Shown: positions 1-9,451, numbered from the stretch's first letter. The stretch: 64,000 nt of DNA from Rhizobium sp. WYCCWR10014 (GCF_001657485.1 NZ_LXFU01000052.1:1-64000); one strand, 5' to 3'. Numbers and translations: made by a program. The notes: generated by a model not told the origin, from the sequence alone.

Positions 1-1
1 C

Positions 2-547
2 AGCACTTTGCCCGAGACGATCGGTGCGCTCGCCGGCAAGACAGGCCTGTTCGGAGACAACGCCGATCGCCGGCACGCGCTTTTCCGGATCGATGCGCTG
101 GCGTCGCATGTTCGCCAATCCGCCAAGACCTGGCAACGTCGCCTCGCGGCCGAATGCGGTTCGGAACGCTGGAAGCGGGAAAAGCAGGACGTGGTCGAGA
201 TTCTGGGCCCGAGCCGCCAGAGCGAGGCGCTGCTGCGAAAGCTCGACGATCTCGCCCATACCGACAAGGCAAAGTTCGTCGAGCAACTGGCGGGGACACC
301 GGAGGGGCGTCGAGCGCTTGCCGAGGCAAAGGACATCGCCAGCGCGATCGAAACGCGCTTCGGTCGCGCCGATCCCTCAGATCTCGCGGATCAGCTGAAG
401 CGAGTGGGGCCTGATCAGGCTGGGGACGTCGGGCGTATCCGCCAGGTTGCTCGCCTTGCCGATCGTAGTCATCGTGCCGAGCTCACGCAGCAGATGGAGT
501 TGCAGCGCTCACTGAAGCGCGGCAAGTCCTTGGGGCTTGGGATTTAG
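2..547 (+). CDS. C-terminal part of a probable conjugative relaxase / BID-domain protein (5' end outside window)
   Basis: The frame is open from the left edge with no start, so this is the last ~181 codons of a longer gene. The N-terminal part reads P-E-x-I-G-x-L-x-GKTGLFG, followed by a double Arg (DRRHAL), long amphipathic helices and a basic tail (RSLKRGKSLGLGI). This matches the general pattern of BID domains, which act as type IV secretion signals and are found at the C-terminus of rhizobial TraA-like relaxases and of Bartonella effectors. The positive C-terminal tail fits a secretion signal. The relaxase catalytic part, if present, lies outside the window. It could instead be a secreted BID effector. 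If it is a relaxase, the window lies on a conjugative plasmid. Confidence 0.5.
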   Translation, partial: STLPETIGALAGKTGLFGDNADRRHALFRIDALASHVRQSAKTWQRRLAAECGSERWKREKQDVVEILGPSRQSEALLRKLDDLAHTDKAKFVEQLAGTPEGRRALAEAKDIASAIETRFGRADPSDLADQLKRVGPDQAGDVGRIRQVARLADRSHRAELTQQMELQRSLKRGKSLGLGI

Positions 548-801
548 ACCACCCGCTATGATCGGCTCGGAGCGGGTCGACGTCGGACGGCTGATCGGCG
601 ATAGATCAATCAGCGACGTCGATGCCGCCATCTCGCTCTATGATCTGATGGAGGATGGCATGGGTGTTCTTCTCGCTGCCTCACCTGAGGGAAGCGTACC
701 CGAACTCGTTGCAGGCACCACGGCACGCGGATGGTCTCTTCGAAATGCGCCGCACCGAGCCCCGTCTGCTCTGCCCGTGCCATGGTGAGCGGAGCCCCAT
801 T

Positions 802-1073
802 TCACGGGAGAATTATATCGCCGATCTCGTGCCTGCGGCGCTTTAGGATCGCCAGTATCCGCTCGAGCAGTGCAGGCAGCTCCCCCTTCGGCGTTTGGGA
901 GTAGGTGGTAAAGGCCGCGCGGGCGGCTTCGATCGCCCTTTCCGCATCGGCGGCACTGCCGATTGCGATCGTTCCGGTGGATTGCTCGGTCGACGGATCG
1001 AACACGTCGAGCTCTCTCAGCCTATCGGGGCGACCCATTCACCGTCGATATAGAATTTATGGGCGTTTTCCAT
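802..1073 (-). pseudogene. Remnant of an aldehyde dehydrogenase (N-terminal ~90 codons, frameshifted)
   Basis: Read on the minus strand, an ATG at 1073 starts a typical ALDH N-terminus (FYIDGEWVAP). That frame hits a stop after about 18 codons. The continuation, with the family pattern D-x-F-D-P-S-T-E and then G-T-I-A-x-G and a run of A-E-R-A-I-E-A-A-R-x-A-F, is in a different frame from about residue 20 and stops near 802. The catalytic Cys/Glu domain and most of the NAD domain are absent. A full ALDH is about 480 residues, so this is a dead fragment carrying both a frameshift and a 3' truncation. It lies between the relaxase-like gene and the first intact catabolic gene and probably marks an old rearrangement junction. 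Confidence 0.75.
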
Positions 1074-1100
1074 GAGGCCATCCTCCAAGTCGAACCGCAT

Positions 1101-2426
1101 TTAAAAGTCGGCAACTTTACCCCAGGCGGATGTCTGGAAGCGGTCGGGATGGTAAGGCCTGGGCTCAACGATCGGCTCATCGCCTGTGACGATATCGGCA
1201 ATCAGATGACCGGCGCCAGGCCCGATGCCGAAGCCGTGGCCGCTGAAGCCGGCAGCGAGGATGAAACCGGGCAGGGTGGCGATCTCGCCGATCCCCGGCA
1301 CGCCGTCGGGCGTGCTGTCGATATAGCCTGCCCAGGTCGCGCTGATGGCGGTTTTCTTCAAGTCGGGCAGAAGTTCGAGCGCCCGCGCATGCGTAAGTGC
1401 AATGGTTGCCTCATCGACGGTCGGGTCGAGGATGCGCATGCGCTCCATTGGCGTCGGCCTATCGAGCCGCCAGCGGGCCAGAGACTCGTGGCCGGAGCGA
1501 AAGCCCTCCAACCCGCCTGGTGCGAGACTGCGCCAGCGTCGGGCGAACATCGGCAGGAACTGCCGCGCGAAGCGGAACTGCTGTGGCGTCGGATCAACAC
1601 GGGCGCGGCCGCTGATCGCCAGCGTGTGGCCGCCATCGCGGCGTCGCGTCACCGAAACGGCTGATGTGTGCAACGCATCCGGCAAGCTGCTTGCGCCGGG
1701 AGATACAGATAGGATCGATGAGCGTATCGAAGCTTGCGGAAATCGAATGCCGAGCTGGCGGCAGAAGGAGGAGGCCCAGGCGCCGCCGGCGAGGACCGCG
1801 ATTTTCGTGCGGATCGTGCCATGCTCGGTGACGACGCCGGAGAGCCTGCCACCTTCGACGTCGAGGCCGCGGGCAGCACAGGATTGATGCACCGTGCCGC
1901 CGAGTTTCAGGATCGCACGCGCAACGGCTGGCGCAGCACTCGCCGGATCGGCGGTGCCGTCGGTCGGCGAAAACACCCCGCCCTTCCATGAGGCGCCGGT
2001 GGCACGCCCGCGTTCGGTCGCTTCGGCGCTGCTCAGCATGTGCGTCGTGACGCCGACCGAGCGGGCGAAGTCGCGCCAGCGTGCCCAGCCGGACAGTTCA
2101 TCGTCGCTATTGCTGAGATAGAAGAGGCCGCAGCGACGGAAGCCCGTATCCTCACCGGTCTCAGTGGCGAAGCGCTCCCACAGGTCGAGGCTCTTCGTCG
2201 ACATCGGCAGTTCACGGGCGTCGCGATTCTGCTGGCGGCACCAGCCCCAGTTGCGGCTCGATTGCTCGGCGCCGATCAGGCCCTTCTCAACGAGGGCGAC
2301 CTTCAATCCGCGCCGGGCGAGATAATAGGCCGTGAAAACGCCGACGATGCCGCCGCCGATAACCACCGCATCAGCGGTGGAAGGCAGTTCCGGCGTGGTG
2401 TCGACGCGATTGAGAGGTGCGGGCAT
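1101..2426 (-). CDS. FAD-dependent oxidoreductase, DAO (glycine/D-amino-acid oxidase) family
   Basis: A 441-residue flavoprotein. The Rossmann FAD motif GGGIVGVFTAYYLARRG lies at about residues 24-40, followed by the acidic end of strand 2 (V-E-K). The family signature S-S-R-N-W-G-W-C-R-Q-Q comes at about residue 56, and the C-terminal FAD-contact pattern A-A-G-F-S-G-H-G-F-G-I-G-P at about residue 390. Enzymes of this type oxidise the C-N bond of amino acids, opines or secondary amines to an imine, which hydrolyses to a keto acid or aldehyde plus amine. The start is supported by a GGAG box 8 bases upstream. The gene is divergent from an Lrp/AsnC regulator across 233 bp, the usual layout for an amino-acid catabolic gene and its activator. 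The substrate cannot be read from the sequence. Confidence 0.85.
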   Translation of the reverse strand: MPAPLNRVDTTPELPSTADAVVIGGGIVGVFTAYYLARRGLKVALVEKGLIGAEQSSRNWGWCRQQNRDARELPMSTKSLDLWERFATETGEDTGFRRCGLFYLSNSDDELSGWARWRDFARSVGVTTHMLSSAEATERGRATGASWKGGVFSPTDGTADPASAAPAVARAILKLGGTVHQSCAARGLDVEGGRLSGVVTEHGTIRTKIAVLAGGAWASSFCRQLGIRFPQASIRSSILSVSPGASSLPDALHTSAVSVTRRRDGGHTLAISGRARVDPTPQQFRFARQFLPMFARRWRSLAPGGLEGFRSGHESLARWRLDRPTPMERMRILDPTVDEATIALTHARALELLPDLKKTAISATWAGYIDSTPDGVPGIGEIATLPGFILAAGFSGHGFGIGPGAGHLIADIVTGDEPIVEPRPYHPDRFQTSAWGKVADF

Positions 2427-2659
2427 GGGAGAGTCTCCGTTTTAACCGTAGTGTAGCGGATCCGACGCCACGGCTTTGCCGGAGATCGGTTGGTGGCAGC
2501 AGAAGATTCCGTGTTGGGCGGATGCCCGCAGCCGTTTGTGCTTCGGCCTGCCTCGCAACGCGATCGACAGGCCAGCATCATGTGTTAAGGTTGGCGTCGG
2601 AAAGCAGCAGCATAATCTGCTGTGTGATTGGCGATCTCGAGCAAGTGAGGGCGTGTGAG

Positions 2660-3136
2660 ATGAAACTCGACCGGATCGACGTAAAAATTCTCTACGAACT
2701 GCAGAAGAATGGCCGCGTCACCAATGTGGAGCTCGCCGAACTGGTCAATCTGTCGCCTAGCCCCTGCTTGATGCGGGTGAAGAAGCTGCAATCTGAAGGC
2801 TATATCGAAGGCTATTCGGCCCAGATCAACGTCAGCAAGCTCGGGCAGACGCTGACGGTGTTTACCGAGATCACCCTGAAGAACCACCGGCAGATCGACT
2901 TCGCCCGCTTCCTTGCGGCGATCGAAAAAGTCGACCAGGTGATCGAATGCCATCTGGTTTCGGGCGGCTACGATTATCTGCTGAAATTCGTCACCGCCGG
3001 GATCGACGAATATCAGACTATCATGGAGCGGCTTACCGACCTGGACGTCGGTATCGACAAGTATTTCAGCTTCGTCGTCCTGAAATCGCCGATCGTCAAA
3101 GCCCACATGCCTTTGACCACCTTGTTTCCGCTTTAG
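2660..3136 (+). CDS. Lrp/AsnC family transcriptional regulator
   Basis: A 158-residue protein with the standard two-part layout. An N-terminal winged helix-turn-helix (residues 1-60: L-D-x-I-D-x-K-I-L-Y-E-L-Q, then V-E-L-A-E-L-V-N-L-S-P-S) is followed by a RAM/ligand-sensing domain with the conserved V-x-G-x-Y-D-Y-L-L pattern near residue 100. The frame is open further upstream, but the ATG at 2660 gives the family's normal N-terminus and length, and a purine-rich GTGAGG lies just upstream. Lrp-type proteins sense amino acids. Divergence from the FAD oxidase at 1101-2426 suggests it controls that gene in response to its substrate. Confidence 0.9.
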   Translation: MKLDRIDVKILYELQKNGRVTNVELAELVNLSPSPCLMRVKKLQSEGYIEGYSAQINVSKLGQTLTVFTEITLKNHRQIDFARFLAAIEKVDQVIECHLVSGGYDYLLKFVTAGIDEYQTIMERLTDLDVGIDKYFSFVVLKSPIVKAHMPLTTLFPL

Positions 3137-3509
3137 CCGGCGGGAAGGACCGCGACCGGGCCCCGCTCCTGATCCTCAAACTCCCCCTGGCCGAGCGTCC
3201 CAACGCAAACTCTCAGGGTTCCACACCGGCCTCACCCAGTTGCATCTCTCCGATCTAATTAGTCCTGCGCAGATACCGATTCTCTCTGTCGCAGGTTGTT
3301 CTCCCTATAATTGAAGCTTCATACTGGTTGGAAGGACTTGCGACAGAATTTCGGGATTGGTCTCCAAGGCCATATTCGCTGCCACTTGGAGATCCTGTGC
3401 CGTGGAGCCCAGGCTTTTCAACACGACCTGACCGAGTGCGCGCCGGGTCTGGCAAGCGTCTTGCCTGTGGTTTCGAGGAGGGCAGCGCTGTAACACCTCG
3501 ACTCGGCGG
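3137..3509. other. Intergenic stretch without a convincing gene
   Basis: 373 bases separate the Lrp gene (plus) from the convergent end of the ABC ATPase gene (minus). A minus-strand frame around 3300-3480 encodes a short helical-looking segment (A-L-G-Q-V-V-L-K-S-L-G-S-T, then E-I-L-S-Q-V-L-P-T-S) that could be a decayed gene fragment. I cannot match it to a family, and it has no good start. No clear intrinsic terminator was seen. Confidence 0.35.
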
Positions 3510-5165
3510 TCAGTGCCGGCAATAGGCCCGCACCAGCTCCGGATCCTGCTGGAGCCCATCGAGCCAGGCCGGATCGAGCGTCGGCACCGACGAGAAGAGC
3601 AGCTGCGAATAGGGATGTTGCGGCGTCTTCACTGTCGAGGATGTGATTTCCTCGACCTTGCGGCCTCCATACATCACGACGATCTCGTCGCAGATCGCCT
3701 CCACCACCGAGAGGTCGTGGCTGATGAAGATATAGGAGAGGCCGAGTTCGCGCTGCAATTCCTTGAGCAGGTCGATGACCGCCGCGGCGACCACCGTGTC
3801 AAGCGCCGAGGTGATCTCATCGCAGAGGATCAGCTTCGGATCGGCGGCGAGCGCCCGGGCGAAGTTGACGCGCTGTTTCTGTCCGCCCGAGAGTTCGCCC
3901 GGCCGGCGATGGCGCAGATTGCGGGGCAGGCGCACCATGTCGAGCAGTTGATCGATCCGGGCGTTCCGTGCCTTTCGATCCATGCGGTGGTAAAAGACCA
4001 GAGGTCTGTCGAGGATGTCCTCAACCGATTTTGCCGGATTGAGCGCGGTATCGGCATATTGGAAGACGATCTGCATCTCGCGCAACTCATCGCGGGAGCG
4101 CTCGCGGGCGTTGCGATGCAGTTCCGTGCCGTCGAAGACGATCTTGCCGACCGCCGCCGGCAGGATGCCGGCGATTGTGCGGGCGAGCGTCGACTTGCCG
4201 CAACCGGATTCGCCGATAATACCGAGATTGCGGCCCCTTTCTACCTTCAGGCTAACATGCTCGACCGCGCGAACGAGCGGCAGGCCATCAGCCTGGCGCT
4301 GCCCATAGCCCGCGACAAGACCTTCGATGCTCAGCAGGGGAGCCGTCGCGGGTTCGGCGGGGCCACTTGCGCCGCGCGGTTTCGGTTCGAAGGCTGCGAG
4401 CAGCTCCCTGGTATAGGGGTGCTTGGCATTGTTGAGGATTTCGTCGGTGGTGCCGGTTTCCTGGGTCTCTCCGCCTTTCAAGACCACGATGCGGTCGGCG
4501 ATCTGGGCGACGACAGCAAGGTCGTGCGAGACATAAACGCCAGCGATGCCCCCCTTTTTCATCACCGATTTGAAAGCCCGCAGCACTTCGATCTGGGTGG
4601 TGACGTCGAGCGCTGTCGTCGGCTCATCGAAGATGACGAGGGTCGGGTCGCCGATCAGCGCCATGGCGGCGGCCAGACGCTGCAGCTGGCCACCGGAAAC
4701 CTGGTGCGGATAACGGCTGCCGATCGTCTCAGGTTCCGGGAGCGACAGCGCCCGGAAGAGCTCGACTGCCCTGGCACGCGCATCGTCCGGCGACATCAGC
4801 TGATGAATACGCGTGACTTCGATCACCTGGTCCATGATCGATGTGGCGGGATTGAAAGCGGCAGCCGCCGATTGCGGGACATAGGCGACTTCGGTGCCGC
4901 GTACCTTGGCGCGCTGCTTCTCGCTGAGCGTGACCATGTCCTTGCCGCCGACCGAAACGCTGCCGCCGGAGATACGACAGCCCGCACGGGTATGGCCCAT
5001 CAGGGTCAGGGCGATGGTTGTCTTGCCCGAGCCGCTCTCGCCGATCAGCGCAACGATCTCGCCCTCGGCAACATCGAGGCTGACACCCTTGATGATCTCG
5101 ACGCGTCGACCGGAATCGGTGGTGGCCTCGACCTTCAGGTCACGGATTTCGATGAAATTGCTCAT
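3510..5165 (-). CDS. Dipeptide/oligopeptide/opine-type ABC transporter, fused double ATPase
   Basis: 551 residues containing two ABC ATPase domains in one chain, equivalent to DppD plus DppF. Domain 1 (about 1-265) has Walker A GESGSGKTT, signature V-S-G-G-Q and Walker B F-D-E-P-T-T-A-L-D. Domain 2 (about 275-551) has Walker A GESGCGKST, signature L-S-G-G-Q-K-Q-R and Walker B I-L-C-D-E. Both end with the H-P-Y-T/S oligopeptide-ATPase tail. It would power uptake through the two permeases just upstream. Its start overlaps the stop of the upstream permease by 4 bases (ATGA), indicating translational coupling. It is the last gene of the transporter operon. Confidence 0.93.
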   Translation of the reverse strand: MSNFIEIRDLKVEATTDSGRRVEIIKGVSLDVAEGEIVALIGESGSGKTTIALTLMGHTRAGCRISGGSVSVGGKDMVTLSEKQRAKVRGTEVAYVPQSAAAAFNPATSIMDQVIEVTRIHQLMSPDDARARAVELFRALSLPEPETIGSRYPHQVSGGQLQRLAAAMALIGDPTLVIFDEPTTALDVTTQIEVLRAFKSVMKKGGIAGVYVSHDLAVVAQIADRIVVLKGGETQETGTTDEILNNAKHPYTRELLAAFEPKPRGASGPAEPATAPLLSIEGLVAGYGQRQADGLPLVRAVEHVSLKVERGRNLGIIGESGCGKSTLARTIAGILPAAVGKIVFDGTELHRNARERSRDELREMQIVFQYADTALNPAKSVEDILDRPLVFYHRMDRKARNARIDQLLDMVRLPRNLRHRRPGELSGGQKQRVNFARALAADPKLILCDEITSALDTVVAAAVIDLLKELQRELGLSYIFISHDLSVVEAICDEIVVMYGGRKVEEITSSTVKTPQHPYSQLLFSSVPTLDPAWLDGLQQDPELVRAYCRH

Positions 5166-6028
5166 GACGTGCTCCGGTCGCGAATTTTCTGCGGCAGGTT
5201 ATCAATCAGCAGGTTGACGCTGATCGTCAGGCTGGCGATGGCAAGCGAGGGAAACATCACCGCCGGCGCACCAAACGGCAGGCCGCCGATATTCTCGCGC
5301 ACCAGCGCTCCCCAGTCGGCATAGGGCGGCTGGACGCCGAGACCGAGGAAGGAAAGCCCGGAGAGCAGCAGAACGATGAAGACGAAGCGGATGCCGAGAT
5401 CGGCAAGCACCGGCCCGACAATGTTGGGCAGGATCTCTGAGCGAATGAGATAGAGGGTGCTTTCGCCGCGGATGCGCGCGACCGTAATGAAATCCATCGC
5501 ATTGATGTTGACGGCGAGCGCCCGGGCGAAGCGATAAGCGCCGGGGATGTAGATCACCGACAGCGTCATGATCAGGACCGGGACCGAGGAGCCGACGGCA
5601 GCGACGACCACCAGGCCGAACAGCTTGCTCGGGATGGAGTTGAGGGCGTCGAGGAAGCGGCTGAGGATCGTGTCCAGCCAGCCGCCGGCGACCGCTGCGA
5701 TCATGCCGAGCACGACGCCGCTGAAGCATGCGATCGTGACCGCCGCCAGCGAGATACCGACCGTGTAGCGTGCGCCCATCAGAATCCGCGAGAGCATGTC
5801 GCGACCGAGATAATCGGAGCCGAGCCAGAGTTCCCGGCTCATCGGGCCGAAATAGTCGAGATCGATGATCTCGCCGACGGGGTAGGGGAGGATCCATGGC
5901 GCGAAGATCGCGACGAGCGCCCATAACAGGATCACAGTGAAGCCGATCGCGCCGACGATGTTGAAGCGATAGCCAAACCGGGTTCCGGACAGCCGGCCGG
6001 AGGTGGTTTCGGAACGGGTCATGGTCAT
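5162..6028 (-). CDS. ABC transporter permease, DppC/OppC type
   Basis: A 288-residue inner-membrane permease with an N-terminal membrane segment (about 28-50), the DppC-type loop with Y-P-V-G and L-G-S-D-Y-L-G-R-D-M-L-S, and the binding-protein-dependent transport signature (E-I-L-P-N-I near residue 200) that couples to the ATPase. It overlaps by 4 bases with both the preceding permease (ATGA at 6025-6028) and the following ATPase, so the three form a tightly coupled operon. The transported molecule is probably a peptide, opine or small amine conjugate. The permease itself does not reveal which. Confidence 0.92.
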   Translation of the reverse strand: MTMTRSETTSGRLSGTRFGYRFNIVGAIGFTVILLWALVAIFAPWILPYPVGEIIDLDYFGPMSRELWLGSDYLGRDMLSRILMGARYTVGISLAAVTIACFSGVVLGMIAAVAGGWLDTILSRFLDALNSIPSKLFGLVVVAAVGSSVPVLIMTLSVIYIPGAYRFARALAVNINAMDFITVARIRGESTLYLIRSEILPNIVGPVLADLGIRFVFIVLLLSGLSFLGLGVQPPYADWGALVRENIGGLPFGAPAVMFPSLAIASLTISVNLLIDNLPQKIRDRSTS

Positions 6029-6975
6029 CGGAGCCTCGGATTGGAAAGGATGGCGATGATATCCGCGATGGTGATCAGCAGCAGGTAGCCCAGGCAGAAG
6101 ATCATCGCGCAGCTCTGGATTAGCGGCAGATCGCGGGTGGCGACGGCATCCAGCATCAGCTTGGCGATACCGGGATAGTTGAAAATGGTCTCGACGATGA
6201 TCACGCCTCCGAGCAGATAGGACAGCGAAAGCGCAACGGCATTGACGATCGGGCCGAGCGCATTCGGCAGTGCATGGCGAAACACGATGCGCGGCCGGGA
6301 GGCGCCTTTGAGCAATGCCATCTCGACATAGGGTGTGTTGAGCGTCTCGATGACAGCCGCGCGCGTCATGCGGATCATCTGCGCCGAGACGACGAAGGTG
6401 AGGGTGATCACCGGCATGGCATAGACGCGCAACAGATCGGTCATACTATGGACCTCATTGGCGAAAGACAGCGCCGGCAGCCATTTCAGGTAGACGGCGA
6501 AGATGAGCGCGGCGGAGGTCGCGACCATGAACTCCGGCACGGAGATGACGCCGATCGTGATCACGGTGACGATCCGGTCGTAAAGGGTGCCGCGCAACAT
6601 CGCCGCAGTGATCCCGAGCGTCAGCGCGATCGGTACGGAGAACAGTGCGGTGACGCCGGCAAGTTTCAGCGTGTTGACGAAGCGGCCGGCGATGAGAGCG
6701 GCGATCGGCATTTCGTTGGCATAGGACGTGCCGAGGTCGCCCTGCAGCAGCCCGACTAACCAGCGCAGGAAACGAAAGAGCGCCGGCTCGTCGAGATGCA
6801 TGGCCTTGCGCAGGCCCTCGACGGCTTCTGGCGTGGCGGCTTGGCCGAGCAGGATCGTCGCCGTATCTCCAGGCAACAGCGTTGTCGCGAAGAAGACGGC
6901 GAAGGAGACGATCACCAGAGTGATCACGGCGACGAACAATCTGCTCAGTACAAGGGATAAGACCTGGCGGTTCAC
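6025..6975 (-). CDS. ABC transporter permease, DppB/OppB type
   Basis: A 316-residue inner-membrane permease. The N-terminal segment (V-S-F-A-V-F-F-A-T-T-L-L-P-G-D) is the DppB signature, and the coupling loop R-H-A-L-P-N-A-L-G-P lies at about residue 235. The start is a GTG at 6975 with a GGAAGA box upstream. It directly follows the binding-protein gene (88 bp gap) and overlaps the next permease by 4 bases. With the DppC-type partner it forms the translocation pore. Confidence 0.92.
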   Translation of the reverse strand: MNRQVLSLVLSRLFVAVITLVIVSFAVFFATTLLPGDTATILLGQAATPEAVEGLRKAMHLDEPALFRFLRWLVGLLQGDLGTSYANEMPIAALIAGRFVNTLKLAGVTALFSVPIALTLGITAAMLRGTLYDRIVTVITIGVISVPEFMVATSAALIFAVYLKWLPALSFANEVHSMTDLLRVYAMPVITLTFVVSAQMIRMTRAAVIETLNTPYVEMALLKGASRPRIVFRHALPNALGPIVNAVALSLSYLLGGVIIVETIFNYPGIAKLMLDAVATRDLPLIQSCAMIFCLGYLLLITIADIIAILSNPRLR

Positions 6976-7063
6976 GGGCGTCTTCCCTTTGCGTTCGAGT
7001 TGAGTTCCATCAATGCAGATGGAGGAACTGGGGGCGGCTGCAGCCCCAGTCTCCTTTGCTTAA

Positions 7064-8674
7064 TCAGGCTTCAAGCCAGACATATTCCGCGAAAGCGTAT
7101 CCCATCTGGCCGCCGAGCGGGTTGGCTTCCAGGCCCTTGAGCTTGGCAGTCGTGGCATCGACGTTCGAGATATAGGCCGGAATGATAGTGCCGGCTTCCT
7201 GGGCGACCATGCCCTGCATCTCGTTATAGATCGTCTTGCGCTTGTCTTGATCGAGAGAGCCGCGCGCCTCGATCAGCATCTTGTCGAACTTCTCCGACTT
7301 GTAGTGGCTTTCGTTCCACGGAGCGTCCGAGGTGTAGAGCAGGGAGAAAAGGATATCGGGGGTCGGCCGCGGGTTGATATTGCCAAAGTGGATCGGTGCC
7401 TTGAGCCAGTAATTGTCCCAATAACCGTCAGATGGCACTCGCTGCACATCGAGCTTCATGCCGATTTCTGCGCCGGCCGCCTGGATGATCATGGCCATGT
7501 CGATCGAGGAGCTCGCCGCATCGGAAGCGATGATCGGAATGGATTGGCCAAGCACGCCGGCCTTGTCGAAGTGGAACTTCGCCTTCTCAGGATCAAAGGC
7601 TCGCGCTTTCAGCTCTGCGTCATGATAGAAGTTCGCCGGTGAAACGGGTTGATCGTTGCCGACTTCACCGAGACCGCGTAGCGCCGATTTGACGATCTGT
7701 TCGCGGTTGACGAGATACTTCATGCCCTCGATGAAGTCCCGCTTGTTGCCGGGCTCCATATCCAGTCGCATGTTGAGATTGGTATAGTTGCCGGACGTCG
7801 TCTTAGACAAGGTGAAGCCGTCGCCCTGGGCCTCGACAAGGCGCATAGAGCGCGGATTGATCGTGGCTGCAAGATGGATGTCGCCCGCAAGCAGTGCGTT
7901 GACACGGGCATTGTCGTCGCTGATCGCGAAATATTCGAAGGAATCGACGTTCGGGCCGGATTTCCAGTAGTTCTTGTTCTTGATCCCGACCGAGCGAACG
8001 CCCGGCTCGAAGACTTCCTTGACGAAAGCGCCGGTGCCGTTGGCCTTGGTGAAATCGGTCGTGCCGTCGGAAACGATCATGAAGTGATGCATCGACAGGA
8101 TGGTCGGCAGGTCGGCATTCGGGCTGGCGAGCGTGATCTCGACGGTCTGCTTGTCGACCGCCTTGAAGCCGGTCATCTGGGCGGCGATCTTTGCGACCTT
8201 CGAGCCGACGGATGGGTCCAGATGGCGCTTCAGCGAGAAAACCACGTCATCGGCGGTCAGCGGCTTGCCGTCATGGAAGGTAACGCCGTTCTTCAGCTTG
8301 ACCGTCCAGGTCTTCGCATCCTTGGACTCGATCGCTTCGGCAAGCTCCATCTGCGGCGTGCCTGATTTGTCGAGGAAGGTGAGGCGGTTATAGAAGGAGC
8401 AGCACCGGACATAGTCGGTGGAGAGCGACGCCTTGGCGGGGTCCAGCGTATCGGCCGTGGAGGACGACCAGCCGGCCGCCTTGAGCGTGCCGCCGGAAAC
8501 CGGCGTGGCGGCGAGCGCCTTGCCGGCGCGGCCAAGCACGAGCCCGCCGGCTGATATGGCCACGCCGCCCGCAAGCATCATATGCAGCAATTCGCGACGG
8601 GTGGCGCCACGGCGGATGGCGGTTTCGACCATGGCGTCGTCGGATCTGGTCCAATTGGTGATCTTGTCGTTCAT
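7064..8674 (-). CDS. ABC transporter substrate-binding protein, family 5 (peptide/opine type), Tat-exported
   Basis: 536 residues. The N-terminus carries a twin-arginine motif (T-R-R-E-L-L) at about residue 26, then a hydrophobic stretch and an A-L-A cleavage site near residue 55, so folded export by Tat to the periplasm is likely. The family-5 signature appears as V-T-F-H-D-G-K-P-L-T-A-D-D-V-V-F-S at about residue 130. It is the first gene of the transporter set, 63 bp downstream of the HAD gene, with a strong AGGGGAA ribosome site. Family 5 proteins bind peptides, opines, glutathione, nickel or sugars. The aminotransferase and oxidase neighbours favour an amino compound, by inference. Confidence 0.92.
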   Translation of the reverse strand: MNDKITNWTRSDDAMVETAIRRGATRRELLHMMLAGGVAISAGGLVLGRAGKALAATPVSGGTLKAAGWSSSTADTLDPAKASLSTDYVRCCSFYNRLTFLDKSGTPQMELAEAIESKDAKTWTVKLKNGVTFHDGKPLTADDVVFSLKRHLDPSVGSKVAKIAAQMTGFKAVDKQTVEITLASPNADLPTILSMHHFMIVSDGTTDFTKANGTGAFVKEVFEPGVRSVGIKNKNYWKSGPNVDSFEYFAISDDNARVNALLAGDIHLAATINPRSMRLVEAQGDGFTLSKTTSGNYTNLNMRLDMEPGNKRDFIEGMKYLVNREQIVKSALRGLGEVGNDQPVSPANFYHDAELKARAFDPEKAKFHFDKAGVLGQSIPIIASDAASSSIDMAMIIQAAGAEIGMKLDVQRVPSDGYWDNYWLKAPIHFGNINPRPTPDILFSLLYTSDAPWNESHYKSEKFDKMLIEARGSLDQDKRKTIYNEMQGMVAQEAGTIIPAYISNVDATTAKLKGLEANPLGGQMGYAFAEYVWLEA

Positions 8675-8737
8675 CTCATTCCCCTTTTCTTCTGTGGCGG
8701 GCTGCCCGTTGCGGGCAGGCCCGATCTGCTTTCAAAG

Positions 8738-9451
8738 TCAGGCGCGCGCGGCAGCCACGGCATCAGCAAGGCCGGCCATGGAGGTGAAATGGTAATCGGG
8801 TTTGGTGAACTCGGCCGGCTCGATCGTGCCGCCGTAACCCTTCTCGGCATGTCGCCGCTCGATCCAGCAATTGGTCAGCCCGAGTTTCCTGGAAATGCCG
8901 ATATCGTGGTACTGGCTCTGGGCGACATGCAGGATGTCGTCCTTCGAATGTCCTTCCGAGGCGACGTAATCGAACACCTTCTCGAAGAAGGCGGGATCGG
9001 GTTTCTCAGTCCCCGTATCATCCGCCGTGAAGGCGGCATAAAAGGGATTGCCGAGCTCTTTCTCGAAGAAATCGAATGCCCAGCGGCGGGCGTTGGTCAT
9101 CGCAACGAGGCGGTAATCCTTCGCAAGACTGGCCAGCGCTGCGGCGCTGTCTGCAAAACCCTTCCAGCCCTTCGCCGAATCCCGCAGCCGTTCGCCATAT
9201 TCTTGATCGGCGGGCAGACCGAGCTTCGGGGCGATCGCCAGGTAGACGCGCACGAGGTCGTCGGGAAAGAGGTCGGCATCCTTTGAGTAGCGGGCTGCGC
9301 GGTAGAGGCCAAGCGCCTGCTCGCCGTCGATTTCAGTCCCCGCCTCGGTCGCGATCTCGGCGAGGCAGGTCTTGAGGCCGCCTTCGAAGTCGATGAGCGT
9401 GCCGACGACATCGAAGGTCATATATTTGAATTCCGGAAGGCTCTTGCTCAC
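8738..9451 (-). CDS. HAD superfamily hydrolase, haloacid-dehalogenase type II-like
   Basis: 237 residues. The N-terminal nucleophile motif is F-D-V-V-G-T-L (Asp at about residue 14). Motif II Thr occurs in A-M-T-N-A-R, and motif III Lys in E-K-P-D-P-A-F-F at about residue 150. The 2-haloacid dehalogenase group normally has D-x-Y-G-T, but here the Tyr is Val, so true dehalogenase activity is doubtful. The start is a GTG at 9451 behind GGGG. A paralogue-like HAD lies at 18606-19274, also next to an FAD oxidase. It probably acts in the same amine/acid catabolic operon as the transporter, but the reaction is unknown. Confidence 0.82.
   Translation of the reverse strand: MSKSLPEFKYMTFDVVGTLIDFEGGLKTCLAEIATEAGTEIDGEQALGLYRAARYSKDADLFPDDLVRVYLAIAPKLGLPADQEYGERLRDSAKGWKGFADSAAALASLAKDYRLVAMTNARRWAFDFFEKELGNPFYAAFTADDTGTEKPDPAFFEKVFDYVASEGHSKDDILHVAQSQYHDIGISRKLGLTNCWIERRHAEKGYGGTIEPAEFTKPDYHFTSMAGLADAVAAARA

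Noticed and set aside
548..801. Possible small gene after the relaxase-like end
   Set aside because: The plus frame has no ribosome site and no family pattern; it may be decayed sequence linked to the ALDH remnant.
3513..5324. A 603-codon plus-strand frame opposite the double ATPase
   Set aside because: The minus strand has two complete ABC ATPase domains; the plus frame has none.
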